The translations under genes were made by a program, and so were the position numbers. The notes beneath the pieces are model-generated. The model was not told the DNA's origin. It saw nothing but the letters and a program-made list of their open reading frames with translations, and made no database searches. A stretch of DNA of 64,000 bases. Source: Taxillus chinensis (lineage: Eukaryota > Streptophyta > Magnoliopsida > Santalales > Loranthaceae). The stretch lies in NCBI GenBank assembly GCA_023512835.1, contig CM042085.1:41936189-42000188 (forward strand), given 5' to 3'. This document shows positions 1 through 10,629 of the stretch, in pieces; position 1 is the stretch's first letter; each line of letters begins with the position of its first letter.

Positions 1-180
1 GTAATTGTAAAGCCGAGTGCTAGTGTAATCAGCTATAATTGCTGCTTATTTTGTTGTAATTATCATTTGATAATAAAGCAAAATACTTCCACTATCTGGT
101 TATCTTCCGCACTGATTTTATATCTTTTAACTAGATTGTGTTACACCTGTGAGGAAAGAGTTTTTGATTTAAGCCTATTC

Positions 181-217
<37 letters not shown>

Positions 218-237
218 TAGGCTACCAGGGACCAACA
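1..237 (+). mobile_element. 3' end of a Sirevirus-type LTR (element X)
   Basis: Only the last 237 bp of this LTR lie in the window. They match the end of the S1 LTR: a TTTTGTTGTAAT stretch, a GATAATAAAGCAAAATACTTCC block, a TATTCACCCC tract, then CTAGGCT and a terminal ACA. From base 238 the sequence switches to minus-strand Sirevirus gag, so the LTR was inserted into S0 gag. AACAG (238-242) would be the right copy of a 5-bp target duplication; the left copy lies outside the window. It may be a solo LTR or one end of a full element. No gene is seen in it; a poly-proline reading frame here comes from the C run. Confidence 0.75.
182..215 (+). repeat. C34 homopolymer in LTR
   Basis: An uninterrupted run of about 34 cytosines lies 22 bp before the LTR end. 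The same place in the S1 LTRs has about ten C (near 3537 and 15100), so the tract has expanded. Its exact length may not be reliable, because sequencers miscount such runs. Confidence 0.9.
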
Positions 238-2115
238 AACAGTACCCTGATCTTTGAGTTCCGGTGTCACTAGTTTGGTTGGACTAGCAATAGCCATAGG
301 TACCTCCTTTCCACAATCAAGGAGTACACTACCAGTAGGAACAAAGCCAGCAAGACATTTAGTCTGCACAGGGTAAGTCTGAGCCTTGGCTATTTGGTCT
401 TCTGAGAAACCTAGACCTAAGGCTAGACCTTTAACATCTGGGGTGGACCTAAAGTTGGATGTAATTTCAGCAGAGTCTTGCCACTTTTGACTGATTTATC
501 TTTTCTTTTCCAGTTCTGCTTTAGTTTCAACTAGTTCCTTTTCAAGCCTCTCGATATCTTTATTAGCCATTTTTAGTTGTCCAGCTTTGTCTAAAATATC
601 ATTGTGTGTGCTTCTCATCTCACTCACTTCAGCTCTTAATCTTCTCTCAGTTCTTTCATAGTCATCTATAGAGTCTCTATATTCACATGAAAGCCTTTCC
701 AGTTTGGAATAATATCTTTCTTTGTAAGCTTTCATAGGAAGAAATTGTTCCTCTATTTCTTTAAGAGCTCTATAGGTATCTTCATATTCAATGTAGAGTT
801 GTTCATAAGTTCTTACCTTGAGGGGAGGTGAATGGTCAACCATGAAGCAGATGAGACCTTTTTCCTTTTTCTCCTCATCAGACGATTCTTCTTCCTCCTC
901 AGTTTCACTGTTAAACTTGTTGGTGACAAGGGCCTTCTTCCTCTTGTCATCCTTTCTGCTTAAAGAGCCTTTGGTCTTCTTCTTCTTCTGCTCAGCGGCC
1001 TCCTTTTTCTCCCTCTTCAAGTTGTAACAGTCGAAAGCGAAGTGGCCGGGCTTGTTGCAGTGATAACACTGCAACTTCTCCTTATCCTTTCCCTTAGAAA
1101 AGGATGAGGATGACTGCCTTGCTTTTCTCCTGTAGTTCCCCCTTCTCTTCAGCAGTTTCTTGATCAGAAATGCCACTTCTTCATCTGAGGCACTATCTGA
1201 AACAAGTTCATCAGCTTCATCTTCTTCCTTTTCTGAAGATGGTTCCCTTGGTTCAGCAGTGGCCTTAAAGGCAACAGACTTCTCCTTTTTCTTGGAAGGA
1301 TTCTCAAATGTCTCAAGTTTTTCCTTTTGCATTTCGAACGTCTTGAGGTCCCCGTATAATGCTTCCAAGGCATAGGTTTTCCATTCCTTCAGCTGACGGA
1401 TGGCTGATGTCTTTATCAGAAATCTCAAGGGTAGAGATCTCAGAAACTTGTCATTCTTGTCCTTCTGAGAGATCTCAACATTATAAGTCTTCATCCGTTG
1501 AATCAGACCTGTGAACCTTTTATAGATACTGTCCAATGACTCCTTTGGTTCACATCTGAAGGCTTCATACTCCTGCTTGAGCATGGTGATCTTGTTGTCC
1601 TGTATTTGCTCATCTCCCTCGTAGATGAGACAGAGCTTGTCCCATACCTCTTTAGCAGTCTCAAGATCCTGAACATCCGTGAACATGTCATCGTCGAGTG
1701 CAGAGAAAAGTATGGCTTTTGCCTTGAAGCCGAGCTTTACTTTCTTCTACTCCACCTTAGACCAACTGTCTGGGTCTTTTGTCATTAACCGACCTCTCTA
1801 CATAATCTTTGGAGTGAAAGGTTCATTCTTTATTGTTTCCCAGAGATACGTGTCGAGCATGTCTAGGTGTTCTCTCATTCTCGTTTTCCATTTGGAAAAA
1901 CGTGCAGGTGTGCACATAGGTACTTGGGAGGATGAGCCAGGCAGAACGTCATAGAAGTCTTCTTGTTCTTTCTTGTTGCTGCTAGTACTCGGTTCTTCCT
2001 GCTCCTAGTCTCCAGTCGCTCCTTCTTCTGGAGCACGATTGGCTTCAAGTTCCTCAATAGGAACTGGAGCTTGCTCGGGAGCTAGAGCTGCACTGCTGGA
2101 ATCCATGTCAGCCAT
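238..2115 (-). pseudogene. gag: Sirevirus-type gag of element S0 (broken)
   Basis: Capsid/nucleocapsid gene of a Copia retrotransposon, read from an ATG at 2115 (MADMDSSSAALAPEQ) just after the primer-binding site. One frame runs to 496 with in-frame TAG codons at 2005-2007, 1798-1800 and 1747-1749, each explicable as CAG to TAG, and a TAA at 496-498. The undamaged piece from 1686 has the gag core (LYEGDEQIQDNKITMLKQEYEAF), a CCHC zinc knuckle (CYHCNKPGHFAFDC), an acidic/lysine-rich linker and a C-terminal coiled coil. Codons past 498 still match gag of S1 and S2 (a KWQDSAEITSNFRS block), so gag continued at least to 238, where element X cuts it. The long gag with a coiled coil is typical of Sireviruses. 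pol lies outside the window. Confidence 0.85.
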
Positions 2116-2144
2116 TTAGGGATCTCTACAAAGTTGTAGAACCG

Positions 2145-2157
2145 CTTTGATACCAAT
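2145..2157 (-). promoter_or_regulatory. Primer-binding site of S0
   Basis: On the minus strand, TTGGTATCAAAGC lies next to the LTR end. It is the initiator tRNA-Met complement (TGGTATCAGAGC) with one mismatch, which sets the orientation of S0. Confidence 0.8.
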
Positions 2158-2158
2158 T

Positions 2159-2388
2159 GTAGGTCCCAAAGTGAGTCTAGAGGGGGGGTGAATAAACTTT
2201 CTTCGTTTGCGGAAGCTAGACTGTTAGCTGGATTTCGATTCTTCTATGGATAACTTTGATGGAAGTATTAATGGAGAAAATGACAATATGGACCATGGGT
2301 GATAATAAGAGATATAATGAACTATCAGCCAAATCTGGGATGTGAGTAAATGCTCTTTGCTTAACAGATCTCAAATGTGAAATGAATG
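2159..2388 (-). mobile_element. S0 5' LTR, 3'-terminal piece
   Basis: Read on the minus strand this ends in TATTCACCCCCCC, a TCTAGACTCACTTTGGG block and terminal CA at 2159, followed by the primer-binding site. The S1 insertion at 2389 cuts it; the next piece starts at 15137. GAATG (2384-2388) is the original copy of the S1 target site. Confidence 0.75.
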
Positions 2389-3567
2389 TGTTGGATCAAA
2401 CCCAGAATTTGGATAATGCCGTTAAAGCCTTATGTAATTTGATCTGAGATCTTTTGTGTTTATTTGATCAGTGCAGAAGGTATGTCACTAATCCAAAGAT
2501 GCACTCGTGAGAGCAAAGCTAAGGACAGGATACATAATCCTGATCCGGACAAGAGTTAGTGTCGTCAAACACTTGGTAAATAACCAAGTAACAATAAGTG
2601 CGGAGTAAGGAAAATAAGTGCGGAGTAAGGAAAATAAATGCGGAGTAAGGATAAGTGCGGAGTAAGGAAAATAAGTGCGGAGTAAGGAAAATAAGTGCGG
2701 AGTAAGGAAAATAGATGCGGAGTAAGGAATCCGGACTTATTACTCGCCCGGAGTAAGTAACTTACACACGGAGTAAGGAACTTACATACGGAGTAAGGAA
2801 CTTACATACGGAGTAAGGAACTTACATACGGAGTAAGGAACTTACATGCGGAGTAAGGAAGCGCCGACACGGACTAAGGATTCTAGTACCGAATAGATAC
2901 GGAGTAAGCAACCACCGACACGGAGTAAGGTTCCGAGCTTCATTAACTACGGAGTAAGGAAAATTACACCGGACCAAGAAGACACTTGCTCCAATGAAAC
3001 CGCATTTAAAGTTATCGGCTCGCGCTGTCCCGATGTAAGACGAATGCATTTAGAACAAGAAGAATCTTACACGTGGATCATCCGGATATGTGGACACAAC
3101 CTTAATTGTATCTCGGAACTCACAAAGACACTTATACTCTTCAAATCCAAGATCTTGAGCTCCACAATCCGCAGCAGACAAGGCAGATAGATTACCGAGG
3201 GATAGTTAGTGCGGAACGCATTCCGGAACTTCAAGTTCCAAGGTTGTCTCTTAGGAATGTTTTGTATAAATATTTATACTTATACTTCATGTAAAGCAAG
3301 CGAGCCAGAGCGAAGAAGTGCAAAAATATAGAAAAGGCACTTGGCTAGTGTGTGAATTCAAAGTTGTAAACAGAGTGTAAGAGAGTGTTTGCTTCTATTT
3401 TGTTGTAATCACTTTGTGATAATAAAACAAAATACTTCCACTATCCTGGTTATCTTCCGGGTGATATTATCACTTAAACTAGATAAGTCTTTGTTTCTTG
3501 AGAGAAAAGAAAGAGTTCAAATAAGAGCCTATTCACCCCCCCCCCTTTAGGCTCCAAGGGACCATCA
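2389..3567 (+). repeat. S1 5' LTR
   Basis: 1179 bp, TGTTGG...ACCATCA. The U3 part holds a 19-20 bp minisatellite (2580-2960). A TATAAAT box lies at 3265-3271. A C-tract (TATTCACCCCC) and a TTTAGGCTCCAAGG block lie near the end, as in other Sirevirus LTRs here. Confidence 0.9.
2580..2960 (+). repeat. Minisatellite in S1 5' LTR (GCGGAGTAAGGAA units)
   Basis: About seven units of AATAAGTGCGGAGTAAGGAA are followed by about five units of CTTACATACGGAGTAAGGAA and then degenerate copies. The array lies upstream of the TATA box and may be a U3 enhancer-type repeat; that role is inferred from position only. Confidence 0.9.
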
Positions 3568-3569
3568 AG

Positions 3570-3580
3570 TGGTATCGAGC
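3570..3580 (+). promoter_or_regulatory. Primer-binding site of S1 (one base missing)
   Basis: TGGTATCGAGC starts 3 bp after the LTR. Compared with the intact TGGTATCAGAGC of S2 (36075-36086), one A is missing, so priming by tRNA-Met would be weakened. Confidence 0.85.
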
Positions 3581-3627
3581 AAGTTCTACTTCGTTCTAAG
3601 TAGAGATCCCACTCTTTCAATCTCGAA

Positions 3628-5923
3628 ATGGCCGAAGAAAGCGGTATGCTTTTCAACACTCGCCTTAACTCCGGAGGTGCACAGGAGCCCATCCCGAATC
3701 GAAGCGGCAGTGAAAATGTCGATCCACCACAACCCGTCGCCGCCACCGCTTCTCAACCACGGAGTTTCGGGTTTACTCTAACGAAACCGCCCAAATTCAC
3801 ACCTGAGCTTTTCTCCCAGGTGGAAAGCTCGCATGAAGATGTTTATGGTTTGCCATGATCATCTTATGTGGCCATGTCTTCATCAGGAGATTCCAATTCC
3901 GATGACTATCGGAGAACATGGCGTAAGGAGGCCAAAGACCGATGCCGAACTTACCAACGATGAAAGAGCCTGGCGGTGCGCTAGTGAAAAGGCTCTGGCT
4001 TATGTTACATCGTCCTTGGATTCCGAAGCTTTCACGGACGTCCAGGGCCGCACGACAAGAAAAGCTGTTTGGGACAAACCGACAATCCTCTATGAGGGGA
4101 GTCGGTCCCATATGCAGAATGTGATCCGTACTCTCGGACGGAACTTTGAGAGTTTTAATCATAAACCGGGCGAATCACTTGAAAGCATCTATCGGAGATT
4201 CGGCAAGCTCATACTTGAACCGAAGACTGTCAATGAGCATTACTCTCAATCCCGGATCAATGACAAGTTCTTTCGCTCCTTGCCGGATCGCTACTACTCC
4301 AAACAACTCCGGATGCAATCGGACAAAAAACCGCGGATGTTCCCCTTGAAGAACTATATGGGAGGCTGCGGACTCACGAAGTCAGGTTTAAGTACTCGAC
4401 GAGAGATGAAAAAATAGCTCGGAAAGAAAAGGGGGTAGCTCTCAAAGCTACCGAATGTCTAAACATACCGAGGAATGATGATACGGACGTATCCGACAAT
4501 TCCGATTTCGACGAGGAGGAGGAGATAGCCCTTCTTGTCAAATCCTTTGAGCGATTCCTACGGAAAAGCGAAAAGGGATCGAAGACGCTCATCATCATCG
4601 TTCCAACGGAAGGAGCGACCGGAGTCCGGTTCCCAGGAATGTTTCAATCGTGGGAAAAGCTGGTCACTGGGCCAAGGAATGCAGGTCCAAAGCAAAGGTG
4701 ACCGAGAAAAGTGACAAGGTAAACTCTCGCCGCTCCACCTCGGATAACGGCAAGAGCAAGAGAAAGGCGCTCGTGACAAAATACATGAGTGGCTCGGAAG
4801 AAGAGGAGGAATCCTCGGATGATGAGCCGACCATTAAGCCGAACGTCCGCCTCATGGCAAATACCGAGGTACCTTCTATCTTGAGCTCCTGAGTAAATTA
4901 GAATCTCTTACTATTGCATGTGATCATGAAAAGAATGAGAGACTAATAATAACTCAAATGTACAAAGATATGGAAAGTCGAATAAACGTCTCGAATTTAC
5001 CATTAATAGACTCGAAAAGGACGTCGCCGACTTCGGGGGAAAGGAAGCTTGGTATCATGATCTAAGAGCTGAAAATCATCTCTTAAATACCAATCTCTCA
5101 GGCCTAAAAGTTATAGTTAAAAGACTCGAAAATGAACTGGAACAGGAAAAGGAAATAAATCGTAAGTGGCTAAAATCCGGGAAATAGCCTCTACCTTTAG
5201 GACCGATCCTGACGACATTCGAGTCAAACCTGGTCTAGGTTTGAACCATCAACCTCCATAGCTAAAGCCACCGAGTGTCCTCCGGATTTCACTCCTAAAC
5301 TAACCAACTTATATCCCGTTAGTACATCTAAACCGTTGGATGGCTTCATTTCAGGTGGCACCATAGTTTATGATTGTGGAACCGAGGTCATTATCGCACT
5401 TCCGAAGAAGTAGCACCCGTAACTAAAGATGAAGGGGAAGGCTGGTGCAGTTAAAGCCAAAATCGTAGCACCCAAAAAGAAAGACAAGGCTAAGGCCGAC
5501 GCATTTAGGGCCAAGAGCGCGTCACCCAAACGTAATGGATTAGGCCACGTGGAACAGTAGAAAATCAGCAAAATCTAAGAGACCCGTATCCCCTGTTTGT
5601 ACTTCACATTATAGTGTCTGTTCCATCCGTAGGGAAATGGGTCATTATCACTATGAATGTTGGAGTCTATCCGATAGCTGGCTTTGTAATCAATTTCAAT
5701 CAAATAAAGATCAGTTTTATAAAAGGGGTTCTTCGAGCAAAACAAAATCTAAATCTAAAAGGAGTGTCTCTCCCAAGAAATCCCAAATAAAAGAAGCGGC
5801 TGAAACTAACAAGTTAATGTCAACTTGGAAAGCTAAGAGTCCTAACAAAATCAAATCCGTAAATGTTGACAATATCGCTGCTCACTCTAACCGCCCGAAA
5901 CAAGTTTGGGCACCAAAAGTGTA
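3628..5923 (+). pseudogene. gag: S1 gag (frameshifted)
   Basis: Starts at an ATG 48 bp after the primer site (MAEESGMLFNTRLNSGGAQE). The frame breaks near 3820, resumes at 3833-4417 with the gag core (SLESIYRRFGKLILE, then a NDKFFRSLPDRY block), and breaks again near 4390 and 4660. The zinc knuckle is lost: around 4640-4682 the second Cys codon is CGT (Arg) and an extra A shifts the frame before GHWAKEC. Lysine/serine-rich linkers follow (4650-4892, 5637-5923), including a second CCHC-like block (GHYHYECW, 5639-5662). Damage is mostly single-base indels, in contrast to the TAG codons in S2 gag. No functional protein can be made. Confidence 0.88.
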
Positions 5924-8900
5924 AACCGTTGTCTTTCAGGAGCATCTCTGGAATGAATTGCCGGATCACTTGAAGTTAAAGATAAATCAAAGCAAGTGGA
6001 TCCTTGATAGTGGATGCTCCTGGACATATGACGGGTGACCAGACTCTACTTGTAGAAGTTAATGATAAACAAGGTCCATCCGTCTCATATGGCGACAACA
6101 AACAAAGGTAAGACCGTCGGGTATGGCACTTTAACTAACGGCGTGTATCAATCACTAAAGTTGCACTAGTCGAAGGTTTAAAGCATAATTTGCTAAGTGT
6201 CGATAAACTATGTGACAAAGGATTTCTTGTTTCCTTTTTGTCCAACACCTGTGCAAGAAGAGAAAACTTATCCAGGAGATGTTAAGTTATCCGGATCAAG
6301 AGATGGGGACATATACTCAGGTGGTCTTAAGAAATAATTCTTCGACCCTGTATGTTTCCTCACGAAAGCAAGAGATGAAGATAGTTGGTTATGGCACAAG
6401 CGATGCGCACATTTGAACTTTAAGACTTTGTCTAAATTAGCATCACTTGATCTTGTCACCTGGTCTACCCAAACTCAAGTTCTCCAGAGACACTCTCTCG
6501 TCGAGAATGCCAACTTGGTAAACGGACCAAACACGGCTTTAAGAGCAAATCGGTTAACTCAATAATCGCTCCTCTGCAACTTCTTCATATGGACCTATGT
6601 GGTCCTATATCTGTTTCATCACTAGCTAGGTGCGAGATATACCCTTGTGGTTATCGATGATTTCACCGATACACATGGGTGATGTTCCTGAAATCAAAGG
6701 ATCAAACTTTTGAACATCTTGTAGATCTCTTCAACTGGATAAGCAACTCACAAGGACCGAGCATTAAATGCATCAGGAGTGATCATGGTACAGAATTTGA
6801 TTTTTCCGAAATGAGATCATATTGTTCTGAACAGGGCATACAAGATGACTTTTTCTGCGCCCGGAACCCCACAACAAAATGGGGTAGCCGAGCGCAAGAA
6901 TCGAACTTTAGTTGAAGCTGGTAGATCCATGTTAGCAGGGGCAATGCTTCCTCTCGGTCTATGGGCTGAAGTCGTGTCCATCGCCCGCTATGTTCGAAAC
7001 GGAACTCTAATAAATAAATCTACCATGAAAACACCCTATGAGATGTGGAGAGGTCGAAAACCTTCAATTTCACATTTCAGAGCTTTCGGATGTACTTGCT
7101 ATATACTTGATCAATGGCAAAGAGACCCGGAATAAATTTGAACCAAAATCTGATGATGGGATTTTTGTCGGGTACTCACTTCATAGCAAGGCTTATCGGG
7201 TCTTCAATAGAAAACTTTTTAAAGTTGAAGAATCTATCCATGTAACCTTTGATGAAGCTAATCTCGATTGGTCAAAAGTCGGTCCTTCAAATTCTAATCT
7301 GCAGGTCATAAACGGAAACGTCGATTACTCAAAGTTTATGAATATTCCCTGCTACACATCCGGACCGGTATCCTGACTAACCACGTGGCATCCGCGAAAC
7401 ACAACGGAATTTTATGGATGATGCTACGGATGACTCAGACTCCGGACTACCACTTAGCTCCGGACTACCACTTAGCTCCGGACTACCACTTAGCTCCGGA
7501 CTACCACTTAGCTCCGGACAAACTCCTGCAGATACACAAAATTCCGGAGCACCTTCAAGTCCGTCCGGACTAGTTAACACTGAAAGAAACAGTGTTGAAG
7601 AACCAATCAGTTCATCCGTACCTCTAAATACGGAAACATCTACTCCGGACGAAGCCCAACCAGTTGATACAACTGAACCACCCAATCTGGAAGAGCTTCA
7701 AATTGTTCAAGGACAACCAACACACGCACAGAATTATAGATGGACTCGAAACTATCCCTCAGATCAAGTGATTGGTGATCCTACTATTGGTGTAAGAACA
7801 AGAGCAGCCACCTCAAACATGAGTCTTCACTCATGCTTTCTATCTCAAATAGAACCAAAGGTGGTAGATGAAGCTCTTCAGGATTCAAACTGGATAGAAG
7901 CCATGCAAGAAGAACTGAATCAATTTAAGAGAAATAATGTGTGGACCTTAGTACCAAGGCCTAAGTCTCAGCAAGTCATTGGCGTTAAATGGGTGTTCCG
8001 GAACAAACTTGATACGGATGGAATAGTAATCCGGAACAAAGCCAGGACTGGTAGCCAAAGGATATCGTCAAGAAGAGGGAATAGATTATGATGAAACCTT
8101 TGCTCCGGTCGCAAGACTTGAGGCAATCCGAATGTTTCGGCGTATGCTTCATATGAAAACTTCATAGTTTATCAAATGGACGTCAAGAGCGCATTCCTGA
8201 ATGGAGACCTTCAAGAGGAGGTGTATGTTGAACAACCTCCCGGCTTCATTGAACCTAAGGCAGGACATCTTGTCTACAAACTTCAGAAAGCTCTATATGG
8301 TTTGAAGCAAGCTCCCAGAGCCTGGTACGACACACCGTCGAATTCCTACTTGCTCATAACTTCCAAAAAGGGAAGATAGATACCACCCTATTTCTACGAC
8401 AAGAGAAAGGACACACTCGATCGTACAAATATACGTGGACGATATCATTTTCGGATCAACAAATCCGAAGCTTTGTGAAGAGTTTGCTAAGTTGATGACA
8501 GGCAAGTTTGAAATGAGCATGATGGGAGAACTGTCCTACTTCCTTGGAATTGAAGTCAAACAATTAAAGGAAGGAATCTTTATCAATCAAGGCTAAGTAC
8601 ACTCGCGATCTTATTAAGAAGTTTGGTATGGAAGGTTCATCTCCCGTCAAAACTCCAATGCCTGTCGGTGCCAAGTTAGATCCGGATATGGACGGCATAT
8701 CAAGAATGTGACCGACTACAGAGGGATGATCGGATCCTTGCTCTATTTACAGCAAGTCGCCCAGGACATTATGTTTGCAACTTGCATTTGTGCACGATAT
8801 CAGGCGAATCCCAAGGAGTCACATATGCTTCATGTAAAACGGATCTTAAGGTATCTCAAAGGGACGATGAATTTGGGACTCGGTACCCAAAGGAGTCCAA

Positions 8901-9375
8901 CTTCACCTTATCAGGGTACTCGATGCCGACTTGCTGGATGTCGCATCGACAGGAAAAGCACAAGCGGTACGTGTCGGTTTCTTGGAAATAGATTGATCTC
9001 ATGGTTCAAGAAGAAGCGAATTCCGTATCAACCTCTATCGCCGAGGCGGAATATATCAGTCCTGGAAGTTCTTGCGCACGACTACTTTGGATGCAAAGTC
9101 AACTTACCGACTACGGATTCAACATGTCCTCTATTCCACTTTATCGTGACAACACTAGTGCAATTGCCATCAGCAACAATCCTGTCATGCATCCTAAGAC
9201 GAAGCACATTGAGGTCAGGTATCACTTCATACGCGATCATGTTCTTAAAAAGCATATTTCACTGGAACATGTTGCCACCGAAGATCAATTAGCAGACATA
9301 TTTACAAAGCCCCTCCCTGATGCGAGGTTTTCCGAACTACTCTTCCAACTAGGTATGCTCGACTTCTCTGCATAG
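5924..9375 (+). pseudogene. pol: S1 pol: protease, integrase, reverse transcriptase, RNase H (broken)
   Basis: Copia-order polyprotein in fragments. The protease is marked by KWILDSGCS (about 5996-6022), where an extra T breaks the following HMTGD. Integrase lies at about 6500-7130, with IRSDHGTEFDFSEMRSYCSEQ (6769-6831), QQNGVAERKNRTLVEAGRSM and a GKR core. The integrase tail and linker reach 7376. Reverse transcriptase lies at about 7860-8580: WVFRNKLDTDG, MDVKSAFLNGDLQEEVYVEQ (8176-8235), LYGLKQAPRAWY and the catalytic YVDD at 8432-8443. RNase H ends at 9375 in an open stretch from 9001 with SIAEAEY, YRDNTSAIAISNNPV, KHIEVRYHFIRDHV and EDQLADIFTKPLP. At least six frameshifts separate these pieces. 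Confidence 0.9.
7441..7518 (+). repeat. 18-bp tandem repeat in S1 pol linker
   Basis: Four in-frame copies of CTCCGGACTACCACTTAG encode repeated SGLPLS in the variable linker between integrase and reverse transcriptase. The length keeps the frame, so the repeat need not harm the protein. Confidence 0.92.
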
Positions 9376-10629
9376 TTTCTCATTTAAATTTCACAACAGT
9401 ATATTCTCTCACAAACCATGCATTGTATGTTTACCGAAAGTAGTAGAAACTCACCGATCGCATTCTTGATCATACTTACTTGTCTCCACGGTTCCATGTT
9501 TCGATGTTAATCTCAACCTCATATTGGGAGGATGCTTGCGTTTCCCGACTGAAGTCGTTTAAAGCTAACATAATTACGCTTTATATGATTTACCTCGATC
9601 GGATTCATGATCTTCATATCCATTAATCACCACATGATCAAAGCATGTTCATTTAGATTACTCCATTAACGTGCATAGTTGAAGGAGTGAAATGGGCTAG
9701 CTTGGAATGCCTGGTGGATAAATACACAAACGCATTTCGATCAGCTTCAAGTATAGTCTTCTAATAAGATAGACGGTGCTGAACTACAAATTGGAACGGT
9801 CAACCGAGAGGATTGCACAATCTACGGGGGAGAAAATGCTTTATATTTTATTCAAGAATACCCCCCGTATATGTCTCATGACCTTTTTCCTTGACTGTCT
9901 ATCTGAGGGGGAGCTTTTCATTGAGAGGATTAAATGATCTACGGGGGAGCAGCAATGAACCCCTAATATGTCTCGGATTCTCCCTTCTCTACGCTATTAC
10001 TTCCTGGATCTGATGGACATCTGTTTTAAATCGGAAAAGTGGCATGTGTGGATGTATGTTCTTCCTTCAACCATGCATTTTAATCGATTAATCATCTGCA
10101 TTCTTTTGACATGTGTTCACCTTTTCATCTCACACTCATGAATCCTAATGAAGCCAAATCATTTGACCTTTAATTAATCTTAGCGCTATTTGTTCGGCAA
10201 GACGGTTTCGCTATGTTGACCTATATGAACCTGTGTATTGCTATCCGACATATGCCCTGACTCAGTAATATTGATCAAGTTCACATTGCGTACGTCTACT
10301 ACATTCTTAGCCATGCATGAGTTCGGTTTCTTATTAGTTCGGATTATGTTGTTTTTCATTGATTATCTTCTCTAATCCGTACTAATCTTTGCCTGTTAAG
10401 CTTTTGTATTTTCAGATATTTTTATTTAGCTACAGGTTCAGATTTTCTTTGCAATCGTATTGATAAATCCAGTCCATAGTCTCGGATTTGAAGTGTTGTG
10501 GTACTTCTCTTCTCTTCGACTTATTGATCGCAAAGGAATCTACTCTACATTCTCACCAAACTCGTTTACGACGGACAAGGTCTATTATTCATCTGGATAC
10601 TCTTTCACGAATATTATTAACTCCGGATG
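9376..10629 (+). other. S1 post-pol spacer with repeated polypurine motifs
   Basis: No gene is visible. Three internal polypurine-tract-like motifs occur: TACGGGGGAGAAAA (9823-9836), TGAGGGGGAGC (9904-9914) and TACGGGGGAGCAGC (9940-9953). Repeated polypurine motifs just after RNase H are a known trait of Sireviruses. The final tract is at 13942. Confidence 0.7.

Noticed and set aside
67..273. 68-residue frame with a poly-proline run
   Set aside because: The prolines come from the C34 homopolymer in an LTR; no coding support.
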